NCBI RefSeq assembly: GCF_014651915.1
Contig: NZ_BMXU01000001.1
Span: 620,001 to 684,000, forward strand
Reading direction: 5' to 3'
Length of the DNA: 64,000 bases
DNA from: Parvularcula lutaonensis
GTDB lineage: Bacteria > Pseudomonadota > Alphaproteobacteria > Caulobacterales > Parvularculaceae
Shown here: positions 44,865-54,342 of the stretch, one piece after another
Numbering within the stretch: position 1 is the stretch's first letter
Layout of the letters: each line of letters begins with the position of its first letter
Made by a program: the position numbers and the translations under genes
Notes under the pieces: model-generated
What the model saw: the letters and a program-made list of their open reading frames with translations, nothing else
Databases searched by the model: none
What the model was told of the DNA's origin: nothing

Positions 44865-45111
44865 GCGTATCCTGCAAGGGTCTGTCGTTTCGGATAAGGG
44901 CGATAAAACTGTTGTCGTCCGCGTGGACCGCAGTTATCTGCACCCGCTCCTGAAGAAGGTCGTACGGCGCTCCAAGCGCTATCACGCCCATGACGAAACC
45001 AACTCCGCCAAGGAAGGTGACGTCGTTCAGATCATCGAATGTGCGCCGAAGTCGAAGACCAAGCGCTGGGAAATCTTCAGCGGAGCCGATGCGGCTAAGG
45101 CTGAAGCTTAA
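44857..45111 (+). CDS. rpsQ: 30S ribosomal protein S17
   Basis: An 84-residue OB-fold S17 that binds 16S rRNA early in assembly. [24 protein letters not shown] and [23 protein letters not shown] mark it. The start overlaps rpmC. A 50-bp gap with a GCCCGG / CCGGGGC near-palindrome precedes rplN, which may mark the S10/spc boundary. Confidence 0.98.
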   Translation: MPKRILQGSVVSDKGDKTVVVRVDRSYLHPLLKKVVRRSKRYHAHDETNSAKEGDVVQIIECAPKSKTKRWEIFSGADAAKAEA

Positions 45112-45161
45112 ATCTATTGGATAGCGCCCGGTTTCCCCGGGGCTGAACGGAGGATCAAGCT

Positions 45162-45530
45162 ATGATCCAGATGCAGACGAACCTCGACGTCGCCGACAAC
45201 AGCGGTGCGAAGAGGGTGCAGTGCATCAAGGTTCTTGGCGGGTCGAAGCGGAAATACGCTTCCGTGGGCGACATCATTGTGGTGTCGGTCAAGGAAGCCA
45301 TGCCGCGCGGCCGTGTCAAAAAGGGCCAGGTGATGAAAGCTGTGGTGGTCCGGACCGCGAAAGACATCAAGCGTCGCGACGGTTCCGTGATCCGCTTCGA
45401 CGGCAATGCAGCCGTCATCGTGAACAACAACAAGGAGCCGATCGGCACTCGTATCTTCGGCCCGGTGACGCGCGAGTTGCGCCGAGCCGGTCATATGAAG
45501 ATCGTGTCGCTGGCGCCGGAGGTGCTCTAA
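45162..45530 (+). CDS. rplN: 50S ribosomal protein L14
   Basis: A 122-residue L14, positioned at the subunit interface, where it also receives the silencing factor Rsf[28 protein letters not shown] and the C-terminal [13 protein letters not shown] are exact. It is the first gene of the spc group; GGAGGATCAAGCT precedes the ATG. Confidence 0.99.
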   Translation: MIQMQTNLDVADNSGAKRVQCIKVLGGSKRKYASVGDIIVVSVKEAMPRGRVKKGQVMKAVVVRTAKDIKRRDGSVIRFDGNAAVIVNNNKEPIGTRIFGPVTRELRRAGHMKIVSLAPEVL

Positions 45531-45844
45531 TGGCCGCGCGTATCAAGAAGGGTGACAAGGTCGTCGTCCTCGCGGGCAAGGACAAGGGTTCGGAAGGCGA
45601 AGTCCTGAAGGTCTTCCCGAATGAACAGCGCGTCCTCGTCCAGGGCTGCCAGATGGTCACCAAGCACGTGAAGCCGTCCCAGCAATCCGCTGGTGGCCTT
45701 CAGCGCACCGAGGCACCGATCCATGTGTCGAACGTCGCCCTGAAGGATCCGAAGGACGGCAAGCCGACCCGCGTCGGCTTCGAAATCCGCGACGGCAAGA
45801 AGGTCCGCGTCGCCAAGCGTTCGGGAGAGGTCATCGATGGCTGA
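45530..45844 (+). CDS. rplX: 50S ribosomal protein L24
   Basis: A 104-residue L24, an assembly initiator with a KOW motif ([21 protein letters not shown]). The ATG at 45530 uses the last A of the rplN stop. An open frame extends 5' into rplN, but family members start MAARIKKGD. The 3' end overlaps rplE by 8 bp. Confidence 0.98.
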   Translation: MAARIKKGDKVVVLAGKDKGSEGEVLKVFPNEQRVLVQGCQMVTKHVKPSQQSAGGLQRTEAPIHVSNVALKDPKDGKPTRVGFEIRDGKKVRVAKRSGEVIDG

Positions 45845-46403
45845 TACTGCCGTGGAAAACTACGTCCCGCGCCTGAAGGCCCGGTACAATGACGTCATCC
45901 GGGCCAAGCTCAAGGAAGAGCTCGGTCTCGCCAACGTCATGCAGATCCCCAAGCTCGGGAAGGTTGTCCTGAACATGGGCGTCGGCGATGCGGTCAATGA
46001 CCGGAAGTCGATCGAGACCGCTCTTGCCGAGATGGAAGCCATTGCCGGCCAGAAGCCGGTTGTCACGAAGGCCAAGAAATCAATTGCGGGTTTCAAGGTT
46101 CGTGAAGAGATGGCGCTCGGCGTCAAGGTCACCTTGCGCCACGACCGCATGTATGAGTTTGTCGATCGGCTGATCACCATCGCGATGCCCCGGATTCGCG
46201 ACTTCCGTGGCCTGAATCCGAAAAGCTTTGATGGCCGTGGCAATTTTGCCATGGGCTTGAAAGAGCACATCGTGTTCCCGGAGATCGACTACGACAAGGT
46301 AGAAGGCCAACGCGGGATGGACATCATCGTCTGCACCACATCGGACAATGACGATCACGCCCGTGCGCTTTTGAAAGAGTTCAACTTCCCCTTCCGCAAG
46401 TAA
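45837..46403 (+). CDS. rplE: 50S ribosomal protein L5
   Basis: A 188-residue L5 of the central protuberance that binds 5S r[32 protein letters not shown]-type strand ([14 protein letters not shown]), [16 protein letters not shown] and [10 protein letters not shown] are present. A 57-bp gap with a TTCCGT / ACGGAA hairpin follows before rpsN. Confidence 0.98.
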   Translation: MADTAVENYVPRLKARYNDVIRAKLKEELGLANVMQIPKLGKVVLNMGVGDAVNDRKSIETALAEMEAIAGQKPVVTKAKKSIAGFKVREEMALGVKVTLRHDRMYEFVDRLITIAMPRIRDFRGLNPKSFDGRGNFAMGLKEHIVFPEIDYDKVEGQRGMDIIVCTTSDNDDHARALLKEFNFPFRK

Positions 46404-46460
46404 GGGGGCCGTCTTCGGTACTTCCGTCCGTGAACGGAAAAGGCCGGAAAGGAGAAAGAC

Positions 46461-46766
46461 ATGGCTAAAAAGGCTATGGTCGAGCGGGACCTCAAGCGTC
46501 GCCGCATGGCCAAGAAGTGGGACGCCCGTCGTGAGCGCCTGAAGGCGATCATGAGGGACGAGGCGGCCAGCCCGGAAGACAAGTTCAAGGCAGCGATGCA
46601 GCTTGCCGAGATCCCGCGCAACGCTTCGAAGACCCGTATCCGTAACCGGTGCCTCGTGACCGGCCGTCCGCGCGGTTACTACCGTAAGCTGAAGATGTCC
46701 CGTATCGCGCTGCGTGAGCTTGGCTCGCTCGGCAAGATCCCGGGTCTCGTGAAGTCGAGCTGGTAA
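46461..46766 (+). CDS. rpsN: 30S ribosomal protein S14 (zinc-free form)
   Basis: A 101-residue S14. The length and absence of CxxC pairs identify the long, zinc-independent C- type. [18 protein letters not shown] opens it, and [27 protein letters not shown] is the rRNA-contacting C-terminus. AAAGGAGAAAGAC before the ATG is a very good ribosome binding site. Confidence 0.98.
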   Translation: MAKKAMVERDLKRRRMAKKWDARRERLKAIMRDEAASPEDKFKAAMQLAEIPRNASKTRIRNRCLVTGRPRGYYRKLKMSRIALRELGSLGKIPGLVKSSW

Positions 46767-46781
46767 GGAAGTCGAGCCAAG

Positions 46782-47180
46782 ATGACCATCAGCGATCCTC
46801 TCGGTGATATGCTCACCCGCATCCGCAACGCGCAGATGCGCGGGATGAACAAGACCGTCACCCCTGCGTCCAAACTTCGCCAGCGCGTCCTCGACGTTCT
46901 GCAGGCGGAAGGCTTCATTCGCGGCTACACCCGCGTGGAGCAGGACAACAACAAAGCCGACCTCGAGATCGAGCTGAAATATTTCGATGGTGATCCTGTC
47001 ATCTCGAAGATCAAGCGCGTGTCGAAGCCGGGTCGCCGGGTCTACAGCTCGGTGAAAGACATCGAGCCCGTCCGGAACGGCCTCGGTATCTCCATCCTGT
47101 CAACGCCCAAAGGCGTGATGTCCGACGCGGTTGCGCGCGAACAGAACGTCGGTGGCGAAGTCCTCTGCCAGGTGTACTGA
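46782..47180 (+). CDS. rpsH: 30S ribosomal protein S8
   Basis: A 132-residue S8. [21 protein letters not shown] is the family start and [26 protein letters not shown] the end. S8 organises the central domain of 16S rRNA, and in E. coli it represses the spc operon at an rplE site; no such site is recognisable here by eye. Confidence 0.98.
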   Translation: MTISDPLGDMLTRIRNAQMRGMNKTVTPASKLRQRVLDVLQAEGFIRGYTRVEQDNNKADLEIELKYFDGDPVISKIKRVSKPGRRVYSSVKDIEPVRNGLGISILSTPKGVMSDAVAREQNVGGEVLCQVY

Positions 47181-47182
47181 TC

Positions 47183-47716
47183 ATGTCGCGCATTGGTAAG
47201 AAACCGGTCCCCATCCCGAGCGGCGTTGAAGCGAAGATCAACGGCCAAACCGTTCAGGCAAAAGGTCCGAAGGGCCAGCTCGAGTTCGTCGTGAACGAGC
47301 TCTGCCTGGTCAAAATGGGCGACGATGGCGTCGAGGTGACCCCGGTCAACAAGACCAAGGAAGCCCGTTCGCAGTGGGGCATGAGCCGCACGCAGGTCGC
47401 CAACATCTTCGAAGGCGTGACCCAAGGCTTCAAGAAGAACCTTGAGCTTGTTGGCGTCGGCTACCGTGCACAGATGAAGGGCAAGACCCTCGTTCTCGCA
47501 CTGGGCTATAGCCATGATATCGAGTTCGAGCCGCCGCAGGGCATTGAGATCAAGGTCGGGAAACCGACCGAGATCGAGATCTCCGGCATCGACAAGCAGG
47601 TCGTTGGTGAAGTCGCAGCGAAGATCCGCAGCTTCCGTCCGCCGGAACCCTACAAGGGCAAAGGCGTGAAATACGCTGGCGAGTACATCTTCCGCAAGGA
47701 AGGGAAGAAGAAGTAA
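47183..47716 (+). CDS. rplF: 50S ribosomal protein L6
   Basis: A 177-residue L6 with two related domains, near the factor-binding region. [39 protein letters not shown] and the signature [18 protein letters not shown] are intact. It sits two bases after rpsH and two before rplR. Confidence 0.98.
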   Translation: MSRIGKKPVPIPSGVEAKINGQTVQAKGPKGQLEFVVNELCLVKMGDDGVEVTPVNKTKEARSQWGMSRTQVANIFEGVTQGFKKNLELVGVGYRAQMKGKTLVLALGYSHDIEFEPPQGIEIKVGKPTEIEISGIDKQVVGEVAAKIRSFRPPEPYKGKGVKYAGEYIFRKEGKKK

Positions 47717-47718
47717 TC

Positions 47719-48081
47719 ATGCCTCTCACCCGGATTGCAAAACTCAAGAAACGCGCCGACCGCACCCGGACGGCGCTTGCGAAGCGTGCCGGTGGCCGTC
47801 CACGCCTCAGCGTCTATCGCTCGGGCAAGAACATCACTGCACAGATCATCGACGACGCCGCGGGCAAGACCCTCGCTTCGGCTTCCTCGCTGGAAAAAGA
47901 ACTCCGCGAGGCTGGCAAGGGCTCGACCACGGACGCCGCTGCGAAGGTCGGATCCCTTGTCGCCGAGCGCGCGAAAGCCGCTGGCATCGAGAATGTGATC
48001 TTCGATCGCGGCGGTTACCTGTTCCACGGCCGGGTGAAAGCCCTGGCAGAAGCTGCCCGTGAGGGCGGCCTGAAATTCTGA
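47719..48081 (+). CDS. rplR: 50S ribosomal protein L18
   Basis: A 120-residue L18 that binds 5S rRNA together with L5. The basic N-terminal arm, [20 protein letters not shown], and the C-terminal [24 protein letters not shown] identify it. Ten bases separate it from rpsE. Confidence 0.98.
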   Translation: MPLTRIAKLKKRADRTRTALAKRAGGRPRLSVYRSGKNITAQIIDDAAGKTLASASSLEKELREAGKGSTTDAAAKVGSLVAERAKAAGIENVIFDRGGYLFHGRVKALAEAAREGGLKF

Positions 48082-48091
48082 GGTCAGACTG

Positions 48092-48682
48092 ATGGCAAGA
48101 GAACCGAGACAAGGTGGTGATCGCCGTCGTCGTGGCGGCAATCGCGAAGAAGAGCGGGACGAGTTCCAGGACCGTCTTGTTGCGATCAACCGCGTCGCGA
48201 AGACCGTGAAGGGTGGTAAGAACTTCGGTTTTGCCGCTCTCGTCGTGGTCGGCGACCAGAAAGGTCGCGTCGGCTTCGGCAAGGGCAAGGCCCGCGAAGT
48301 GCCCGAGGCGATTCGCAAGGCTTCGCAGGAAGCCAAGCGCAACATGATCCGTGTGCCGCTCCGCGATGGTCGCACGCTGCACCACGATGCCCATGGTCGT
48401 CACGGTGCCGGCAAGGTCACCGTTCGTACGGCGCCCCCGGGTACCGGCGTCATCGCCGGTGGCCCGATGCGTGCCGTCTTTGAGATGCTGGGCGTCCAGG
48501 ACGTGGTCGCGAAGTCGATCGGCACCTCGAACCCCTACAACATGGTCCGCGCGACCATCGACGCCCTGAAAGAGCAGTCGAACCCGCGTTCCATCGCGGC
48601 CAAGCGCGGTCTCAAAGTGTCGGACCTCATCGCCCGTCGCGCGGCGGTGCAGGCTGACGCCACCACGGTGGATGCAGGCTAA
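48092..48682 (+). CDS. rpsE: 30S ribosomal protein S5
   Basis: A 196-residue S5, important for fidelity. A glycine/arginine-rich N-terminal extension of about 25 residues ([20 protein letters not shown]) precedes the double-stranded RNA-binding core with [19 protein letters not shown]. The spectinomycin-interaction loop [16 protein letters not shown] looks wild type. The final A is shared with the rpmD ATG. Confidence 0.98.
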   Translation: MAREPRQGGDRRRRGGNREEERDEFQDRLVAINRVAKTVKGGKNFGFAALVVVGDQKGRVGFGKGKAREVPEAIRKASQEAKRNMIRVPLRDGRTLHHDAHGRHGAGKVTVRTAPPGTGVIAGGPMRAVFEMLGVQDVVAKSIGTSNPYNMVRATIDALKEQSNPRSIAAKRGLKVSDLIARRAAVQADATTVDAG

Positions 48683-48960
48683 TGGCTGACTACGAGAAGA
48701 AAACCACCGGCCGCGGCCGTGTGGTCGAGAAAAACCACGGTGCCGAGAAGGCCAAGAAAGAGGGCCGGCCCACGATCACCGTGCGCCAGTACGGCTCTCC
48801 GATCCGTCGCGAGGCGAGCCAGCTGGCCACCCTCAAGGGCCTGGGTCTCGGCAAGATCGGCCGGGAGCGCGAGCTCGAGGACACCCCGGCGATTCGCGGC
48901 ATGGTTCGCAAGGTCCGCCACATGGTCGAGATCGTCGGCGAAGGCCGCGCGCTCAGTTAA
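48682..48960 (+). CDS. rpmD: 50S ribosomal protein L30 with N-terminal extension
   Basis: A 92-residue L30 against about 60 in E. coli. The core begins near residue 30 ([28 protein letters not shown]), with [13 protein letters not shown] at the end. The first 30 residues are charged ([24 protein letters not shown]) and are translated from the ATG coupled to rpsE. A 127-bp gap with three hairpins follows. Confidence 0.93.
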   Translation: MADYEKKTTGRGRVVEKNHGAEKAKKEGRPTITVRQYGSPIRREASQLATLKGLGLGKIGRERELEDTPAIRGMVRKVRHMVEIVGEGRALS

Positions 48961-48989
48961 CCGGCTGATCGCAAGACAGGTATGGAGAG

Positions 48990-49009
48990 GGGAGGGCGCT
49001 TGCCCTCCC
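48990..49009 (+). promoter_or_regulatory. perfect stem-loop in the rpmD-rplO gap
   Basis: GGGAGGGC-GCTT-GCCCTCCC, an 8-bp stem with a tetraloop, lies 30 bp after rpmD. Two smaller hairpins follow: GGGGC-ATT-GCCCC near 49019, and GGCCCG / CGGGCC near 49050. No proper T run follows, so full termination is unlikely. Confidence 0.6.
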
Positions 49010-49087
49010 GCTTCGTTTGGGGCATTGCCCCCTCAGATCAAAGGCGAGGCCCGCGACTGCCGGGCCGTATAGTCGAAAGGACAAGAC

Positions 49088-49603
49088 ATGAGCATTCGTC
49101 TCACCGACCTCGCAGACAATCCCGGTGCCCGTAAGGAACGCAAGCGCGTTGGTCGCGGCATTGGCTCGGGCCGCGGCAAGACCGGCGGCCGCGGTGTGAA
49201 AGGCCAGAAATCCCGCTCGGGCGTCGCCATCAATGGCTTCGAGGGGGGGCAAATGCCGCTCCACATGCGTTTGCCGAAGCGTGGCTTCAACGCGCCGAAC
49301 ACGAAGACCTTCGCAGAGATCAACCTCGCGACGCTTCAGGCTGCCGCCGATGCCGGCCACGCCACCATCACCGAGGATGCCCTCGTCGAAGCCGGCCTCG
49401 TCAAGAACAAGCGCGATGGCCTCCGTCTCCTCGGCTCGGGCGAGCTTTCGGCCAAGGTCGACGTGACTGTCACCTACGCGACCAAGTCGGCTCGCGAAGC
49501 GGTGGAGAAGGCCGGCGGGAAGGTCACCATGACCCGTCCGGAAAAGACCAAGCGTCTTCGCGGCAAGGAACGCGAAGAGGCGAAGAAAGCCGGCAAGAAG
49601 TAG
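49088..49603 (+). CDS. rplO: 50S ribosomal protein L15
   Basis: A 171-residue L15, a late assembly protein with a long glycine/arginine-rich arm: [20 protein letters not shown] and [24 protein letters not shown]. The C-terminal globular part has [23 protein letters not shown] followed by a basic tail. The usual spacing to secY is expanded by an inserted palindromic element. Confidence 0.98.
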   Translation: MSIRLTDLADNPGARKERKRVGRGIGSGRGKTGGRGVKGQKSRSGVAINGFEGGQMPLHMRLPKRGFNAPNTKTFAEINLATLQAAADAGHATITEDALVEAGLVKNKRDGLRLLGSGELSAKVDVTVTYATKSAREAVEKAGGKVTMTRPEKTKRLRGKEREEAKKAGKK

Positions 49604-49610
49604 CACGAAG

Positions 49611-49697
49611 CGTCATCCCGGAGGCCGAAAGGCCGTCCGGGATCCATCGGTTGATGCGATGGGTTCCGGATCCGTCGGCGCTCCGGCCGGGATGATG
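49611..49697. repeat. palindromic intergenic element between rplO and secY
   Basis: The 87-bp element is bounded by inverted ends CATCCCGG (49614-49621) and CCGGGATG (49687-49694). Internally there is GGCC-GAAA-GGCC, and a longer stem GGATCCATCG / CGATGGGTTCC around a GTTGATG loop. The layout is like mobile palindromic repeats (REP/RPE type) of alphaproteobacteria. Confidence 0.65.
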
Positions 49698-49761
49698 TCC
49701 GGGCACGATCTTCTCGCCGGGGATGGTGCGCCGCAACGCAAGAGCGTCTAAGGACGTCGTT

Positions 49762-51111
49762 ATGACTTCAGCCGCAGAACAAATGGCTTCGAACTTCAGC
49801 TTCGGCAACTTCGCCAAGGCTGACGAGCTTCGCAAGCGTATCCTCTTCACCCTCGGTGCACTGATCGTCTACCGTCTTGGCACGTTCATCCCGATTCCGG
49901 GGGTGAATCCCGAGGCTTTTGCCGATCTCTTCCAGACCCAGACAGGCGGCCTCCTTGGCACGTTCAACCTGTTCTCGGGTGGTGCGACAGAGCGGATGGC
50001 AATCCTCGCGCTCAACATCATGCCCTACATTTCGGCATCGATCATCATGCAGATGATGTCGGCCCTGGTGCCTTCGCTCGAGGCTATCAAGAAAGAGGGC
50101 GAAAGCGGGCGTCGCCAGATCAACCAGTACACGCGTTACCTGACGGTGTTGCTTGCGACCGTGCAGGGCTACTTCATTGCCGCGACCATCGTTGGCCAAA
50201 CCAGCCCTTCGGGTATCCCCGTCGTGGCCAATGCAGGACCGCTCTTCATCCCCGCGACGGTCATTACCCTCGTTGGCGGCGTCATGTTCCTGGTCTGGCT
50301 TGGTGAGCAGATCACCGCGCGGGGGATCGGCAATGGCATCTCGCTAATCATTTTCGCAGGCATCATCGCAGAGCTGCCGCGTGCGGCCGCCGGTCTCCTG
50401 ACGTCCGGCCAGACCGGTGCGATCCCAGCCTATGTGGTTGTCCTCGTCCTCGTGATGGCGATCGGCATCATCGCCTTCGTGGTGTTCATGGAGCGTTCGC
50501 AGAGGCGCCTCATTGTCCAGTATCCGCGCCGCCAGCAGGGCAACCGGATGACCCAGGGCGAGACGAGCCACCTGCCGCTCAAGCTGAATACCGCTGGCGT
50601 TATCCCTCCGATCTTCGCCAGCTCGCTTCTTTTCCTGCCGGCAACGGCGCAGGGCGCCATCGGCACCGATGCACCGCTATGGCTTCAGGATCTCGTGGGC
50701 GCGCTCAGCCCCGGCAGTTGGCTATACATTGCCATCTACGCCGTCGGCATCATCTTCTTCTGCTTCCTCTACACTTCGATTGTCTTCAATCCGGAGGATA
50801 CGGCCGATACGCTGAAGCAGTATGGCGGCTACATTCAGGGTTACAGGCCCGGCAAGAAGACTGCCGAGTATATCGATTACGTGCTGACCCGAATCACGGT
50901 GATCGGCGCTGCGTACCTGACCTTTGTCTGTGTTCTCCCTGAGTTTCTGAGAATGCAGATTTCGGCGATCCCGGTGTATCTAGGGGGTACGTCGCTGCTC
51001 ATTGTCGTGACGGTCACGCTGGACACGGTGCAACAGATCCAAGGCCATCTGCTGGCGCAGCAGTATGAGTCGCTGATCAAGAAGTCGAAACTACGGGGAG
51101 CGCGTCGGTGA
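49762..51111 (+). CDS. secY: protein translocase subunit SecY
   Basis: A 449-residue core of the Sec channel with ten transmembrane helices. The start region has LRKRILFTLGALIVYRLGTFIPIPG, the plug follows, ERMAILALNIMPYISASIIMQ marks the second helix, and RRLIVQYPRRQQGNRM lies in a cytoplasmic loop. ATG 49762 follows AAGGA at 8 nt; a GTG at 49723 would extend into the repeat-bearing gap and lacks homology. The stop overlaps the adk start as GTGA. Confidence 0.97.
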   Translation: MTSAAEQMASNFSFGNFAKADELRKRILFTLGALIVYRLGTFIPIPGVNPEAFADLFQTQTGGLLGTFNLFSGGATERMAILALNIMPYISASIIMQMMSALVPSLEAIKKEGESGRRQINQYTRYLTVLLATVQGYFIAATIVGQTSPSGIPVVANAGPLFIPATVITLVGGVMFLVWLGEQITARGIGNGISLIIFAGIIAELPRAAAGLLTSGQTGAIPAYVVVLVLVMAIGIIAFVVFMERSQRRLIVQYPRRQQGNRMTQGETSHLPLKLNTAGVIPPIFASSLLFLPATAQGAIGTDAPLWLQDLVGALSPGSWLYIAIYAVGIIFFCFLYTSIVFNPEDTADTLKQYGGYIQGYRPGKKTAEYIDYVLTRITVIGAAYLTFVCVLPEFLRMQISAIPVYLGGTSLLIVVTVTLDTVQQIQGHLLAQQYESLIKKSKLRGARR

Positions 51112-51713
51112 TAGTCATTTTCCTTGGACCGCCGGGAGCTGGGAAGGGGACCCAGGCCAAGATGATTGCGGCCCGCCGTGGTATCCCTCAACTTTCGACC
51201 GGTGATATGCTCCGTGCGGCAATTGCCGCTGGCACCGAACTCGGGAAGAAATGCCAGTCGATCATGGCGGCCGGTGATCTTGTTTCCGATGAGATCGTCA
51301 CCGGCATCATCTCCGAGCGCATCGACATGGACGATTGCAAGTCCGGGTTCCTGCTCGACGGGTTCCCTCGGACAGTTCGGCAGGCCGAGCTGCTCGAGGA
51401 AATTCTCGAGGAGAAAGGCCGCCAGGTTGATGTCGTTCTTGAGCTCCGGGTTGATGACGAAGAACTCGTCAATCGCCTCAAGTCCCGTGTGGAAGAAACA
51501 AAGGCCGCCGGTGGCGAGGTCAGGGAAGACGACAACGAAGAGACGTTCCGCAAGCGTCTCAGTATTTACAACGAACAGACCGCGCCGCTCATCCCGTTTT
51601 ACGAGAAGCGCGGCCTCGTCAAAGTGATCGACGGCATGAAGCCGATCGACGAAGTCACCGCCGAAATCGAGGCAGCTCTCGATTCGGTGGAGCCTGGCCG
51701 AAACCACGCTTGA
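51108..51713 (+). CDS. adk: adenylate kinase
   Basis: A 201-residue kinase that equilibrates ATP + AMP with 2 ADP. The P-loop is FLGPPGAGKGTQAK, the AMP-binding part has QLSTGDMLRAAIAAGTELG, and GFLLDGFPRTVRQAE is exact. The LID is the short type without zinc cysteines. The GTG start lies inside the secY stop codon. A hairpin-bearing 132-bp gap separates it from rpsM, so the alpha operon may start there. Confidence 0.97.
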   Translation: MIVIFLGPPGAGKGTQAKMIAARRGIPQLSTGDMLRAAIAAGTELGKKCQSIMAAGDLVSDEIVTGIISERIDMDDCKSGFLLDGFPRTVRQAELLEEILEEKGRQVDVVLELRVDDEELVNRLKSRVEETKAAGGEVREDDNEETFRKRLSIYNEQTAPLIPFYEKRGLVKVIDGMKPIDEVTAEIEAALDSVEPGRNHA

Positions 51714-51716
51714 CAT

Positions 51717-51747
51717 GGAAAGATGAGGGTTTAGACCCCCACTTTCC
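51717..51747 (+). promoter_or_regulatory. stem-loop between adk and rpsM
   Basis: GGAAAG-atga-GGGT-ttag-ACCC-cca-CTTTCC forms a two-part stem just after the adk stop. It is not followed by a T run, and its role is unknown. Confidence 0.5.
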
Positions 51748-51845
51748 GCTAACACGGACCGCGGACCCTTTTGCCTGCGTGGCGAAAGAAAGTCCCAACA
51801 ATTTCAAGGCACCGAAGTTCGGTGCACCCGCTAGAGAGGAATTCG

Positions 51846-52214
51846 ATGGCCCGCATCGCCGGCGTTAACATCCCGAATAATAAGCGCGTTCATATCGCGC
51901 TGACCTATATTCATGGCATCGGACCGGCCAAGGCGATGGAAATCGTCGAGAAAACCGGTCTCGACACGAACCGTCGTGTCCAGGATCTCACGGATGCTGA
52001 AATTCTGAAGATCCGCGAGACGATCGACGCCGACTATACCGTCGAAGGCGACCTTCGCCGTGAGAACGCCCAGAACATCAAGCGCCTCATGGACCTCGGC
52101 TGCTATCGCGGCCTGCGTCACCGTCGTGGCCTTCCGGTTCGTGGCCAGCGCACGCACACCAACGCCCGCACCCGTAAAGGTCCGGCCAAACCGATCGCCG
52201 GGAAGAAGAAATAA
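51846..52214 (+). CDS. rpsM: 30S ribosomal protein S13
   Basis: A 122-residue S13 that bridges to the large subunit. [26 protein letters not shown] opens it and [25 protein letters not shown] is the basic C-terminus that contacts P-site tRNA. AGAGAGGAATTCG precedes the ATG; the longer open frame from 51771 has no family support. The last A begins the rpsK ATG. Confidence 0.98.
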   Translation: MARIAGVNIPNNKRVHIALTYIHGIGPAKAMEIVEKTGLDTNRRVQDLTDAEILKIRETIDADYTVEGDLRRENAQNIKRLMDLGCYRGLRHRRGLPVRGQRTHTNARTRKGPAKPIAGKKK

Positions 52215-52609
52215 TGGCACGTACTCCGACCCGTCAGGCGCCGCGTCGCCGCGAACGCAAGAACATCGTTTCGGGCGTCGTTCATGTGAACGCCTCGTTC
52301 AACAACACGCATGTCACCATCACCGACGCGCAGGGCAATGCCATCAGCTGGTCCACGGCTGGCCACATGGGCTTCAAAGGCTCGCGCAAATCGACGCCTT
52401 TTGCCGCGCAGATGGCAGCTGAGGACGCTGCGAAGAAGGCCATGGAACATGGCCTCCGCTCGGTGGACGTTCTGGTTCGTGGTCCGGGTTCGGGCCGTGA
52501 GAGCGCGCTTCGCGCGCTGCAGGCTGCTGGTCTGACGGTCACGACCATCAAGGATGTCACGCCGATCCCGCATAACGGTGTCCGTCCGCGTAAACGCCGT
52601 CGCGTCTAA
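52214..52609 (+). CDS. rpsK: 30S ribosomal protein S11
   Basis: A 131-residue platform protein S11. [46 protein letters not shown] and the C-terminal [16 protein letters not shown] are standard. It is coupled to rpsM by TAATG and lies 53 bp before rpoA. Confidence 0.98.
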   Translation: MARTPTRQAPRRRERKNIVSGVVHVNASFNNTHVTITDAQGNAISWSTAGHMGFKGSRKSTPFAAQMAAEDAAKKAMEHGLRSVDVLVRGPGSGRESALRALQAAGLTVTTIKDVTPIPHNGVRPRKRRRV

Positions 52610-52662
52610 CAGACTCACCTTAGGCTCGGGGCTCGCCTGCAAGCGCCCCAATTGGAGACCAT

Positions 52663-53679
52663 ATGCTCGAAAAAAACTGGCAGGAGCTCATCAAGCCGCA
52701 AAAGCTTGAAGTGCAGCCGGGTTTCGACCCGCAGCGCAAGGCGACGATCGTCGCCCAACCGCTTGAGCGCGGCTTCGGCCTGACGCTCGGCAACTCGCTC
52801 CGCCGTATCCTCATGTCCTCGTTGCAGGGTGCCGCTGTGACTTCGGTCCAGATCGACGGCGTCGTGCACGAATTCAGCTCGATCCCTGGTGTTCGTGAGG
52901 ACGTCACGATCATCATCCTGAATATCAAGCAGCTCGCGCTGCGCATGCATGTTGACGGCCCGAAGCGCCTGACCCTCAAGAAGCAGGGGCCTGGTGTGGT
53001 CACTGCCGGCGACATTCAGGAAACCGCTGACATCGAGATCCTCGACAAGGATCACGTGATCTGCACCCTCGACGAGGGCGCAGACCTTCACATGGAATTC
53101 ACGGTCCAGACCGGCAAGGGCTATGTCCCGGCCGATCGCAACCGTCCGGAAGACGCTCCCATCGGCCTGATCCCGGTCGACAGCCTGTATTCGCCGGTCC
53201 GCCGTGTCTCCTACCGCGTCGAGAACACCCGCGAAGGCCAGGTCCTCGACTATGACCGCCTGATCCTCGACATCGAGACCAATGGCGCTGTCAGCCCGGA
53301 AGACGCAGCAGCCTATGCTGCTCGGATCCTGCAGGACCAGCTCCAGATCTTCGTCAACTTCGACGAGCCTCAGGCCGACCAGACGCAGGAGAAGGAAGAA
53401 GAGCTGCTCTTCAACGCTGCTCTCCTCAAAAAGGTCGACGAGCTCGAGCTTTCGGTGCGTTCGGCGAACTGCCTGAAGAACGACAATATCGTCTATATCG
53501 GCGACCTCATCCAGAAAACCGAAGGAGAGATGCTCCGCACTCCGAACTTTGGTCGGAAGTCGCTGAACGAGATCAAGGAAGTCCTGGCTTCCCTCGGCCT
53601 GCATCTCGGTATGGACGTGCCGGACTGGCCGCCGGACAATATCGAAGAACTGGCTCGCAAGTTCGAGGACCAGTCGTAA
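52663..53679 (+). CDS. rpoA: DNA-directed RNA polymerase subunit alpha
   Basis: A 338-residue alpha subunit. The N-terminal dimerisation domain (about 1-230) includes [21 protein letters not shown] and [22 protein letters not shown]. The linker is acidic. The C-terminal domain (about 255-325), which binds UP elements and activators, has [23 protein letters not shown], with the DNA-contacting RSANCLK intact, and [16 protein letters not shown] 163-bp gap separates it from rplQ. Confidence 0.99.
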   Translation: MLEKNWQELIKPQKLEVQPGFDPQRKATIVAQPLERGFGLTLGNSLRRILMSSLQGAAVTSVQIDGVVHEFSSIPGVREDVTIIILNIKQLALRMHVDGPKRLTLKKQGPGVVTAGDIQETADIEILDKDHVICTLDEGADLHMEFTVQTGKGYVPADRNRPEDAPIGLIPVDSLYSPVRRVSYRVENTREGQVLDYDRLILDIETNGAVSPEDAAAYAARILQDQLQIFVNFDEPQADQTQEKEEELLFNAALLKKVDELELSVRSANCLKNDNIVYIGDLIQKTEGEMLRTPNFGRKSLNEIKEVLASLGLHLGMDVPDWPPDNIEELARKFEDQS

Positions 53680-53842
53680 GACCACTCCCTGCGGGTCGAC
53701 CGTGGGGTCCATTTCTACCCCCTCGACGAGAGCCTTGCTGTTGGAGAGGGGCACCCCGGGCTCCGCTGGCACCATGCCGCGGTGGTTGCGGGAACCGAAC
53801 AACCAAACCATCCGGCCTCGCCGGAGTAGTGGAGAGTGAACC

Positions 53843-54262
53843 ATGCGCCACGGCGTTGCGCACCGCAAACTGAACCGCACGGCGAGCCACCGGAAGGCGA
53901 TGTTCGCCAACATGGCGGCGTCGCTCATCAAGCACGAGCAGATCGTGACCACCCTTCCGAAGGCGAAGGAGCTCAAGCCGATCGCCGACAAGCTCATCAC
54001 GCTTGCCAAGCGGGGCGACCTTCATGCCCGTCGTCAGGCGATCTCCAAGATCCGTGACGTCGAGATGGTCGGCAAGCTCTTCGACACGCTCGGCCCGCGC
54101 TATCAGGAGCGTAACGGCGGCTACACACGCGTCATGAAAGCGGGCTTCCGCTTCGGCGACAATGCTCCGCGCGCTGTCATCGAGTTCGTCGACCGCGATG
54201 AGACGGCCAAAGGCCAGGACTCGGGCCCGACGATGAAGCTGGTCGAGGCCGACGAAGAGTAA
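53843..54262 (+). CDS. rplQ: 50S ribosomal protein L17
   Basis: A 139-residue L17 near the exit tunnel. [28 protein letters not shown] is the family start; [28 protein letters not shown] closes the core. AGTGGAGAGTGAACC precedes the ATG. It is the last gene of the alpha operon; the usual terminator-bearing gap follows. Confidence 0.98.
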   Translation: MRHGVAHRKLNRTASHRKAMFANMAASLIKHEQIVTTLPKAKELKPIADKLITLAKRGDLHARRQAISKIRDVEMVGKLFDTLGPRYQERNGGYTRVMKAGFRFGDNAPRAVIEFVDRDETAKGQDSGPTMKLVEADEE

Positions 54263-54306
54263 GTCTCAGGCCCCTTGCGAGGGGTCAGGGTATCAGGTTT
54301 CAGGAG

Positions 54307-54342
54307 AACGCCGCGCGGCTATTTCAGCCAGCGGCGTTTTTC
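54307..54342 (+). terminator. intrinsic terminator after rplQ
   Basis: ACGCCGC / GCGGCGT enclose a 16-nt loop and are followed by TTTTTCTTTT. The structure overlaps the last codons of the convergent sulfotransferase gene. A smaller CCCCT-TGCG-AGGGG hairpin lies at about 54271-54284. Confidence 0.8.

Noticed and set aside
48990-49009. Terminator splitting the spc operon
   Set aside because: There is no T run after the stem, and rplO-secY-adk would lack an obvious promoter.
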